DNA from: Progne subis subis
Taxonomy: Eukaryota; Chordata; Aves; Passeriformes; Hirundinidae
Direction of reading: 5' to 3'
Length of the DNA: 64,000 nucleotides
Assembly (NCBI GenBank): GCA_022316685.1
Contig: JAKJHU010000180.1
Location: 496,001 to 560,000 of the forward strand
The notes under the pieces are model-generated. The model made no database searches. It saw only the letters and a list, made by a program, of their open reading frames with translations, and was not told the origin of the DNA. Position numbers and translations under genes: made by a program. Of the stretch, positions 13,109 through 31,100 are shown piece by piece. The stretch's first letter is position 1, and each line of letters begins with the position of its first letter.

Positions 13109-13114
13109 AATAAA
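13109..13114 (+). terminator. CHST4: Candidate poly(A) signal for CHST4
   Basis: AATAAA lies about 340 bases after the CHST4 stop. Further AATAAA hexamers at 13469-13474 and 13490-13495 could serve longer 3' UTRs. I cannot tell from sequence which is used. Confidence 0.45.
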
Positions 13115-13206
13115 GAAAACATTACTTGACATGCTGCCACACACGATATCTAGTGCCAGAAAAGATGCAAGAATGACCAGACATTTGGTTTCTGGAAAGA
13201 TGTCGG

Positions 13207-13350
13207 GTTTTGGGTGTGGTGGGTTGTTTTTTTGGGGTTGTTTTTTTTGTTTGTTTGTGGGGTTTTTTTGGTTTGTTGTTGTTATTTGTTTTGTTTTGTT
13301 GTGCGTGTGTGTGTGTGTGTGTGTGTGGTTTGTTTGTTGTTGTTTGTTTG
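13207..13350. repeat. T/G-rich low-complexity tract with (GT)n microsatellite
   Basis: Runs of T broken by G surround an uninterrupted GT dinucleotide repeat at about 13305-13327. The long open frames here are artefacts of composition. The tract lies downstream of CHST4, possibly in a long 3' UTR. Confidence 0.85.
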
Positions 13351-13499
13351 CATGGTTGAGTTTTCAAGTCCAGTTTTCCTTTTGCTCCATTCATGTGCCT
13401 GAGCATACAGCCTTGGTGGCAAAGGTGGGGAAAGGTTTGTGTTCACTTACTGTATGATGGGAGAATGGAATAAACCAGCTACTGCTGAAAATAAAAACT

Positions 13500-16300
13500 C
13501 CCTGGTCTTCATATGGGAAACCATTCCTGGGATTATGTGAATCCATTCATTTTTTAGCTGAAATAATTGTCTTCAAGCTTTCAAACTCAAGAATAGTTGT
13601 TTTTTTGGAAATTCCCACAGTTCACATGGGTTGACAGAATAATTCATGCTAAGGTTGAGATCCTAAAGGCAAGGCAAAGACACAGATTTCATTGGCATAA
13701 ATACTGAAATTGAGAAGGTAAGTTAATGGGAGCGGAGCCAAAAGATCAGGAGCCAACTGAAATATTTGGTGAGAGTATTCCCTGTCTTGGAGCACAAAAA
13801 AAGTTTAATGGACTATGCCATTCTCCACTGGAGATGCCATTCTCCCACCTCCAATGGGAATATATAATTCAAACCCAAACAACAGAATTGTTTTCACCTG
13901 GTTTTAAGTGTTCCAGAAGACAAGGAGAAAAACTTGCTACCAGATTTGGGGAGGAGTGAATGCCTACAGATACCTATTGCTGAATATCCTCTTCCATGTG
14001 TAAACTGCAGAGTCCCTTTAACACATCTACAGAGCTACCTTAGCAATATGGGTATCTGCATTCCTAGAGCTAAACTCCTAATCCCTGAAAAGGGTGAGAT
14101 ATTGTATTATGGAAATAATAGTCTTCTTATTAGGTATCTTGTTGAAGGACAAAATCCATGCTGAGCAGGCAGCACTGGCATTGTGGTAGTAAGTTCACTG
14201 AAAGCAAGGTATCTACCACTGTGTTTATGCAAATTTAGGGCAGGCAAGATGACATGGAGAAATGGGATTTGCACTGTGCCGGAGGGGCACAGAGCCACTG
14301 TTTTTCTTTATAGTCCCTTTAAAATAGATCTTAACATATTCAGCTACAAGCCCATTCCTACTGAAATTATAGTAAATAGCTTCCTACTTGAAGTGCCAAG
14401 AAGCTGGATTCTGAGCAAAAATATTCTTTTCAGAACATTGCTAATTATCTCTCCATTAGCCAATATCAGCCTGAGTGGCTTAAGTTTTATTATGAATACT
14501 TCTTTTCAGTGGATGCAATCAATTCTGTGTATCAAGTGTTTATCTACCCCAAAAAAAATCTTCACAGTGTTTCTAGTCAGTCAAAAAATGTCGTAAAAGC
14601 AACATACAATGCATTTCCCTAATGTACTGTCTTGAAAATTACTTTCCCTTCTGCTTCCTAAGCTGAATCAGAGAAAAGGCAGGATTGTTGAATTCAGTGT
14701 ATCTTTATTACAGTCCTTTAGGTAGGTTTCCTCAATACAGAAATTTCTAAGATTTTCTTTTTTTCTGGAAACAGCAAAGTCTGCTGCCAATCTGGTCACA
14801 TGAAAATTTAAAGTTGTCTTAATGTTGGCAAAGATAACTTCAAATACTTTTTGGAGGAGGAAAAAGAAAACTCAACAAAAACCCTGCAAAATCTCAATAT
14901 GCTGCTGCTGAAGTGTAAAATTATGACTATGTCCTTTGGCATATGCAATAAAGATCACAGAAGTCTGTTTAGAAACAAACATTAAGTTTACATTGTACAA
15001 GTTTAGAAAAGTAAACTGTTTTTATACTAATGAAATGTAACACGCAGTAGTCTCCAGTTAAAAGGACATTTAAAAGCTGACTCTGTGGTATTCCCGTCTG
15101 TTGCTCTTCAAACTGGTGCATACAATCAGTTTTTCATTGATAACTCTAGTTATTGAAAGCACAGAAATTAACTGATTTTGATGAATGGTGGCTAACCCTA
15201 AAAGGAAGCAAATAGGAAATACCCAAATTCCAAACAGTTTGCAGATGCAGAATTTCTGGCTGTAGAACTGTCTTTAACTCAAAGTTCTTGTATGTGCATT
15301 GCCACTTTGCTCACTTTTCCAGGTATACAAATATTGCTGCTCCAGGTAATAACAGAAACTTCTTTGAGCTACAAAAAGAACCTTTCTGATCTTTTGTGAT
15401 AGTACAGGAACTTGATTATGAATATGGAAAACCAGTCTCCAGCATGTTGAAAGGAGTGTAACTGTGTTGTAGGTGAGACAAAGCACAGAAAACAAGGGTT
15501 TTTATCATGGGAAAAGACAGAATCAGAAGCAGAACCATACAGTATCATCATCATCTCTGGGTCCTCCAGGTTTTAACCTGGTAAAAGAGACCTAGACCTA
15601 TGTGCATGCACAAGCAAGTGAATCTGTGGATAAGCAGCGCCTCTCAGGAATTTTTAACAGATGAAGGAGGGCGACCTTGAGTAAATTGTGGTCTTTGTGT
15701 CTTAGTTCCTTTGCATCTTAGTTTCCATGTGCACCAAGCACACATGGAAAGATTCTCAGCATTAGACAATGTGTTCACATGGCTCTGCAAAGGCAAAAAT
15801 ATTGTATGTGGACTCTTGACGTTTATACTGCACCTTAGACTAACTGCCCCAATATGAAAAACTCACTCTTAAAGTAAGTGTCACTTAGAATTATAAAAGA
15901 CAGAGTAAATACGATCATTTTATACTGCAGCTATTTAATGTATTCTACTTCTCACTTTGAATTCTGGAGCAGTTTTGTTAAACAAGACCATTGCAACACT
16001 ATGGTGCTGCTGAGATGCGTTCACAGCTCAAGCTACAATGGGAGTTTTCAGCTGCAAGAAGTGACAGGTCTTCTGTTCATGAACCTGGTCATCAGCAAAA
16101 CCTGGATTTCAAACCAAGAGAGTAACATTTCTAATAATAAAAAAAAATTACTTTATTTGCTATGTTGTCTTGCATTCTCTCATTAAGTGCTTGTCTAGCT
16201 TCCACATGAATCTCAAATAATTGTTGAAAGTCTGAATAGCATGAATATGGCAAATAATTCTCACTTTTTCAGTCCAGTGAAACACTGCATAGTGCTGTTT
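13500..16300. other. Intergenic region between CHST4 and TERF2IP (convergent 3' ends)
   Basis: I see no coding sequence here. CHST4 and TERF2IP converge on this stretch. It holds scattered AATAAA-type hexamers on both strands but no recognisable repeat family or conserved exon. Confidence 0.5.
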
Positions 16301-16305
16301 TAGCA

Positions 16306-16311
16306 TTTATT
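16306..16311 (-). terminator. TERF2IP: Candidate poly(A) signal for TERF2IP
   Basis: On the minus strand this reads AATAAA, about 785 bases after the TERF2IP stop. It is the first such hexamer I find downstream of the gene. Another lies near 16152. Confidence 0.5.
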
Positions 16312-16689
16312 TGGTTACATTCGGTAACTTCTCAAATAATCAGGAGGTATTGCAGTGGCTTCCTGAAACACCACTTTGATGATGTTGTTTTTCATTTTTG
16401 GTATGATTTTCATGTGGCTTGACATCAGCCATTTCCCAATTCACCTTAATTTTCTGAGTGCCACAGTACAACATGCTAAAAACCCAACATGTTAACCCTT
16501 TAGAGAGGTAACAAACAAACAAACCAACCAACCAACCCCACAAAACAAAACAATCTTCGCCTTTACCAGCCCATTTCATTTCACAAGAGTGAATTCCAGA
16601 TTTTTAGGGCTCACTTTAAATAATATTAAAATAAGCAACCAGAGCACAATTTCAGGCTACAAGTACCAAGTTTTTTAGATTATGACTGT

Positions 16690-16811
16690 ATCCTAGCAAC
16701 GGTGTTCTCTCTCAAACACAATTTAGGTGATAGATACATAACCTCTGATCATCCTAGCAACGGTGTTCTCTCTCAAACACAATTTAGGTGATAGATACAT
16801 AACCTCTGATC
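16690..16811. repeat. Exact 61-bp tandem duplication
   Basis: Bases 16690-16750 are repeated without a difference at 16751-16811, beginning ATCCTAGCAACGG and ending CTCTGATC in both copies. The pair lies about 280 bases past the TERF2IP stop, inside its probable 3' UTR. Perfect identity means a recent event or an assembly artefact. Confidence 0.95.
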
Positions 16812-17092
16812 ATTCTCTCTTAACTTTCATTTCCTACTTCAACTATTACTCATAGCCCTGAAAACTGGTGTACTTTTCCCAACTAGAATATATAGCCTGA
16901 TAAAAGCCTTACTTTGTTTGGATTAAAGAGGTGCATCTCTTAGATCTGCAGAGATGCAAAATAAGCCTTTTAATACAAAAAAAATACTTTAAAGCATTTC
17001 TGAAACTTTAGAACATTGATCAAATTTTCCACTGTGTTTCTGAAATTACCATTAAATTCATGCAACTGCACTAAATCAGTACCGTCATCTTG

Positions 17093-18777
17093 TTAACTCT
17101 CTCTAAACACAATCCGCTTTGCTACATTTTCGGCTCCATATCTGGCTATCAACTTATTCCTGACATGTTCATCATCTTTTTGCAATTCTAAATCATCCTC
17201 TCTGCTCCATACAGGGCACCCATCCAAGCGCTGCCCTGTCTGCAGAAAGTATGAAGTAGCCTCCACGTCACCGCTGTTTTTCAGAAAGGCCTGTGTAACA
17301 GTGAACAGGTCCACAGCAAACTTCTCCATGAAGTGCTCCATAGTTTTTACTACCTGTCCCACCACGCTGGAAGACGAACAAGTGCTTTTTGGTCCTTCTT
17401 GCCTTTCTAACTGAGTATGAGGGAAGGCAGAGTCCTCTGGCCCAGTTTTCAGATCGGATGCTGTTTCTCCTGGGGACCTTTCCACTCCTTCTTGCGTAGA
17501 AAGTTCTGCAACATCTGAAGAGTCACTTTCTGACTAACAGTAAGAGAAATGGAATCATCAATTAGACACGGTATTTTCTGGCAAATCTTTTACCACTGCA
17601 ACCAATCACCTTTTAGTTTGACTCTACAGTATATTAAAACCTCAGAAATTAATAGGCATAGTGAAAGTTAATGACTGAAGCAAAGCCATATCTGTTAATG
17701 AGGCTGCACATGATCACAGAAATGCATGAACTGTAAGGAAGAATCTGAACAAACTAAGCATAAAAAGCAAAAGTAAGTGTGGCTGCAATGGGAGGAACGA
17801 TTTTTTTTTGCCTGAGGTGAAAGGATGACTTCCATTTGCCAATACAGCTTTTAACGTGACAACCCCCATCACATAAACTTCCTCATGTTAACGTGGACAG
17901 GGAATCAAGAAAAAATACACCAGTGAGGCACCATTTATCGCAAACCCAATAGATGACAGCTCACAGGAACCTACAGTTTAGGCACAGCAGAAGGGATATC
18001 GCGGTGCAAACTAATTTCATGTGTTAATCACGAGTTTCTATTGTATGATCTGTGGCACGGGGGAAGGAAGGCACCGGGGAAGCGAGCACTGCTGCTTCCC
18101 AGGCCGGCCACGATCGCTCACCTCCGTGCTTTCGAACTCCCGATTAGCTGCCGCGAACAGACCCCTGATCTGCGTGGGATCCTCCGTCTGCGGGGGCTCT
18201 GCGGAAACACGCGGGCATAGTCTGCCAGGCCTCAGCGGGGCCCGGACCCACGCTCGTCGCCGCCATCACGGCCCCTCGCAACCCTGCCCCGCCGCTGTGG
18301 CCCCCGCTCACCCCAGAGCCGCGGCCGCAGGTGCCGCAGGTAGCGGTCACGCATGGCCTGCCAGCTGTGCCGCGTCACGCCGCTCCGCTCCAGCTCTATC
18401 CACAACGCACGGCCGCTCACCCGCACCGTGCCCTGGCCCCGCACCGCCCGCAGCAGCGCTGCATCCTCCGCCTCCGTGAAGGCCAGGCGGCCGCGGGCAG
18501 CCAGCAGGAACGGCTCCAGCGGCAGCCGCTGGTTGCGCTCCACACACTCCGTCACGTACTCGGTTGAGACGGCCCCGTCGGGAGCCGCCTCGCCGGGCTG
18601 CACCAGGAGCACGGCCCCCGGCTCCTGCACCCGGCACAGCCTCCCGCCGCCCGCCAGCACTAGGGGCGCCAGGCGCAGCTTGGCCAGACCGGGCCGCAGG
18701 TAGAACCGCATAGGACGCCCGTCATCCCACAGGAACAGCGACCGGGACCGCGCTGCCCCGGCCTGGCCGCCCGCCAT
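17093..18777 (-). CDS. TERF2IP: Telomeric repeat-binding factor 2-interacting protein 1 (RAP1)
   Basis: RAP1 is the shelterin subunit recruited to telomeres by TRF2; it also affects NF-kB signalling. Coding exons (minus strand) are 18312-18777, 18122-18198 and 17093-17533, giving 466+77+441 nt and 327 aa. Exon 1 encodes a BRCT domain (about residues 12-90, with CRVQEPGAVLL and ECVERNQRL) and a Myb domain (about 96-150, FTEAEDAALL to SWQAMRDRYLRHL). Exon 3 encodes the C-terminal RCT domain that binds TRF2 (about 238-327, with DLFTVTQAFLKNSGDVEAT). Donors are GTGAGC and GTGAGC; acceptors end in CCGCAG and GTTAG. The start at 18777 has a good context (GCCATGG). The human protein is longer (399 aa as I recall), chiefly in the acidic linker between Myb and RCT, which is very short here. 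It shares a promoter with KARS1, whose start codon is only 79 bp away. Confidence 0.93.
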
Positions 18778-18856
18778 GGCCGCCCCAGCTCCGCCCTCTG
18801 CCGTCGCCGCGTGCGCAGGCGGGCAAGGGCGGAAGGGCGTTGGCGGCAGCCGGGAG

Positions 18857-27178
<8,322 letters not shown>

Positions 27179-27194
<16 letters not shown>

Positions 27195-27274
27195 GGCTCC
27201 AGACCGCCGCGGGCACCTCCGCGTGAAGCCCGAGCGCGGCGAGGGTACCTGCGCTTGGGCTTCGGAGCGGCGCG
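27179..27274. repeat. Imperfect 32-bp triplication over the KARS1 stop codon
   Basis: GGGTACCT, GGGCACCT and GGGTACCT recur at 27179, 27211 and 27243, exactly 32 bases apart, each followed by related sequence (CTGTGTGAGGC, CCGCGTGAAGC, GCGCTTGGGC). The first copy encodes the last residues (GTSV) and stop of KARS1; the other two are in its 3' UTR. Confidence 0.75.
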
Positions 27275-27281
27275 TAATTTC

Positions 27282-27287
27282 AATAAA
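27282..27287 (+). terminator. KARS1: Poly(A) signal AATAAA for KARS1
   Basis: A canonical hexamer 88 bases after the KARS1 stop gives a very short 3' UTR. It lies inside the CpG-rich block that should hold the ADAT1 promoter. Confidence 0.85.
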
Positions 27288-27719
27288 GGCAGCTTTCTTT
27301 GCGCTCGTGTCTGAGTCTTTGTGCGCTTGCGCAGGAGCTGCCGCGCGTGAGAAGCAGCTGCGCGTGCGCAGGCATTGTGTCGCTCTGCGCGCGGCGCAGT
27401 CCGGGCGGTTCGGTTTCCGCCGCCTGTCCTGGCGAGGAGCGGCGGCGCCGGCGTCGCCGCGGGTCGAGGCGGGGGAGTGCGTACAGAGACTGCGTCCGGG
27501 GTGGCGGGAGGTGCGCCCGAGCGGCGGCAGAGCCCTCGGAGCGTGGGCTGCCTTTGGTCTCCGCAAGGGGGGAGGCCTCGAAAGGAGGCAGGTGGTGGCA
27601 GGCGCCTCAGGTGAGCTGCAGAGACCACACCGGGACGGCGGCGTGATGCATGCGGTTGGTTGCTGCATAGTGGGGAGCCTTGGGAAGCCAGCAGCTTTAC
27701 CTGCTGCTGCACTTAAGGG

Positions 27720-27970
27720 TTCTTCCTTTTCTTCCTTTTCTTCCTTTTCTTCCTTTTCTTCCTTTTCTTCCTTTTCTTCCTTTTCTTCCTTTTCTTCCTT
27801 TTCTTCCTTTTCTTCCTTTTCTTCCTTTTCTTCCTTTTCTTCCTTTTCTTCCTTTTCTTCCTTTTCTTCCTTTTCTTCCTTTTCTTCCTTTTCTTCCTTT
27901 TCTTCCTTTTCTTCCTTTTCTTCCTTTTCTTCCTTTTCTTCCTTTTCTTCCTTTTCTTCCTTTTCTTCCT
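27720..27970. repeat. Pure 9-bp tandem array (TTCCTTTTC), about 28 copies
   Basis: 251 bases of uninterrupted 9-mer repeat, with no substitution that I can find. The plus strand is entirely pyrimidine and the minus strand entirely purine. It sits about 190 bases upstream of the ADAT1 start codon, probably in intron 1. The Ser-Phe and Leu-Pro repeat frames across it are not genes. Confidence 0.97.
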
Positions 27971-28159
27971 GTTTGGAATAAAGTTATTTCCTGTAAGTAG
28001 TCCTGAAAGGGATGATGCAGTTAGGTCTTTGTTATTGAAATGTGGTGCAGGAAACTATCATGCAGAACAAGATGGTAGGGTTTGAAGAGATGGGGGTTGT
28101 TACTGAAGTGTTGTGATGGAATCCAATTCTGTGTAGAACCTGCACTTGAATCAAGAGCC

Positions 28160-31100
28160 ATGTGGTCAGCTGATGAAATTGCTGGGCTATGTTACCTGCA
28201 TTATAGGACCAGACTTCCTAAGCAGGGGAAACCAGATCCAAACAGGGAATGGACCTCCCTAGCAGCTGTTGTCAAAGTGGAATCTGCAGCCCAAAGAGAG
28301 GCTTTTGATAGTCCAGGAAACTTGCAGGGTAAGAATGAGTTTTGGGGAAAGGGGTGGGAGAGAAGGGAGGCGCAGAGAAGGTTTTTGATGATTTTTTTTT
28401 TTTTTTTTAAAGATGCCTTAAAAGAAAACCATGCAGCCCTTCCTATTCCATTTCAGTCTCCACCTAAATTCTTTACTCGTCTTGATTGTAAACTTTGCGA
28501 TTGTTGCAATTCACAATTTCTGTCTGGAAAGAGGTGGTTTTGGTGAAATGCTGTTCTTCCTAGACCATAAACATGACAATGAAAGTCTTCATTTGGCTGT
28601 TCAATATGTGGTGAAAGTGTAAGCAGGACCTGAATTCCTAATATAAACTCTTGAAAATACGTGTTTAATTAGATAGAATCCTAGAAAGGTTTGCTCTCCT
28701 GTAACAGGTTTGCATTTGTGTTAGCTTATCATCATCTTTTCCCTTAGTGGCACTTCAGTGTTGTCAGGCGGATTATTTCCCCTGTTTATTATTTCTTATG
28801 TGCCTGAGGAATGTTATGGCAGTGACTGCTGTGTGCTGTCTTGCATATCAACCCTGTATTAGCATTCCTCCTATGCAGTCATAGACTTCTTAGCACATGT
28901 GCTTCTGCCTGCTGTGTTCTATTCTCAATCTGATGGTTTCCTTTCTGTAAGGTTGCATGGTCTGCCTCTATGCACATTCCCTTCTACTCAGTGTTCTGTG
29001 TGTTGTCTTACCAGAATGACTGTATGAGAGCAATGGTTCTGCCAATAGTTAGAGGTGATAGTTTTTTCAGTTAATGTTTTTTATTTTTCAGTAACTAAGG
29101 AAGTTGTTGCTATGGGAACTGGAACAAAATGTATTGGCCAAAACAAAATGCGAAAAACTGGTAAGTATGGTGTAAAATTCTAGAACAGACTACCTATTCT
29201 ACCTTCATTCTTGCTGGTGTCATAGAATCAATGAAAATGTCCAAGGCATAATACTCAGACTTGTTCGGAGTTGAAGCCAGAAGAGTAAGGTAGACCTTCC
29301 TTCATCAACGAGAGAGGAGCTTAGGCAGCCACAATGGCTGCCATGAAGGTTTACTGCACTTGCTGCCTCAAAGGTGAATTCACTTTTTATATCTGGAAGT
29401 GTATCATTTAGGCCCTGAGTCTGCATGCTCAAAGACTTTGTAACTAAAAGCAAAACAAAACATAAGAAAAATTGTGCTTTGGTTACCTGTTGCAGTGTAA
29501 TTTTGTTGCAGTCTGATACAAGAGGTACCACTGCTGGTACTAACCAGCCGGAAGGTACTAATAAGGTTTTTTTCCTTACTGTGTGTTTCCTTCCTTACTA
29601 TATATTACCACTAGGTAGTTTTAAGTGTGTTACAATAAATGTATGGGATAGATACATGGCTTCTCACAACTCCCATTTCTAACTACGCATTGGAGGAGAC
29701 TTTTCTTGCTCTGTGTGTCCATTTTTTAATTCATGATATATCTGTCTCCTCTGCTAGGACAAGGAAGAAGCCATAGTAATAATGATGAATGCTGAAAAGT
29801 GGCTGAGGGGTAGAAGTGTTCATGCATCTGTAGGTACGGGGCTTTCTACCCTCTTTAGACTTCAGAGGAGGACCAGACTGAGATAAGAGAAAGGGTTTTG
29901 CCTGTATCTGGTTTAGACTACTTCATGTTCTCTGTAATGTTCTTCATTTTGAAATTAATTAGTGGAGCAAAAGACAAGAAACTAGAATTCTGTATCTTAG
30001 ATTTTTTGGATGTTTCTTGTGATTTGGTCATCTCAGAAGAGTTTTAATAAAGACATTTTTTCTGACTGATTTAGGAAAATTATGATGATGTACCATTTAC
30101 ATTCTAGATAGTAAGGCTCTAAGTAGAAAATTGACTAAGAAAAGGTGACACTAGTTTTATTTTGCCATTGTTTATCTTCAGTGATCTCAAATTTAGAAAA
30201 TATTCTCCTCTTAGGATAACATTTTTAGCATGGTGGCAGGTCATGTGTCTAACAGGTCATAATCTAACAGGTCATGTTAGATCACTTCTAAACTGTTAAA
30301 GAGGACTTTTATCGCTTGGCCTTTTACCTGTGAAATAAAAGATGATCTGTAGCTTCTGTTCCTTTACATGCCATAACAGGCAGTTTCCTACACAGATAGT
30401 GTAGGAAAGCTGAAGATGAGATGTGCAAACTTATTAAATATCACAATTATTTGCAGGAAAAATAGTTTAAATTGTAGGATATAGTTGAAAAAGAAACTTC
30501 AACCAAAAGCTTAACAAACATTTGAAATTTTCTGGCAAGAATGCGTTTTGAGAATATCAAGATTTACCCTTGAAAACAAAAGTCAAGAAGATTTTGAAGG
30601 ATAGTAGTGTTTATTCAACTCAAAGGGTTTCCAGTATCAGAAGAGTTAAAATTTGGTATTCAGTTAAGTCTCTGACTTATTGCAGACTATTTTTGTCCTT
30701 AATTTGTGTAGGCTGTTGACCTCCTTTTGTGGTGATTGGAAGTTTAAATATCTTGCAATGCTCTAAAACCAGTGGTGAACCTTCAGATACTAACAAATAT
30801 GGAGAGCTGTCCTATGTAATATTTGTTTTGTCTTCTTTTTAGTAATGATTTAGTATTCTCATTTGGCTTTTGATTTAGGAGACATTCTGAATGACAGCCA
30901 TGCTGAAATTGTGGCCAAGAGGAGCTTCCAGAGGTAAGATGTGAATTAATTTTTACTCAAAACTGTAACAGTGCTGTTACTCAGTGCCACCTGAGGTTGT
31001 TGTGATACAAATCGTTTTGACCTACTGCTGAAATAGTCAAATTTTGTACCTTCAGATATGAGAATGTAGTGAAAGACCGTATTACTTCTGTGGGGGCAAC

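Noticed and set aside
27223..27981. 252-codon open frame through the CpG block and 9-mer array, and a 106-codon frame in another phase
   Set aside because: The frame is open only because of GC-rich composition and the repeat, whose 9-base period is a multiple of three. It resembles no known protein.
28082..28159. In-frame ATG that would extend ADAT1 by 26 residues
   Set aside because: A plausible acceptor ends at 28136, downstream of it, and the family starts at MWSADE or the equivalent.
29220..29260. Possible CR1 3' end starting catagaatca
   Set aside because: The match stops after about ten bases; not enough to call.
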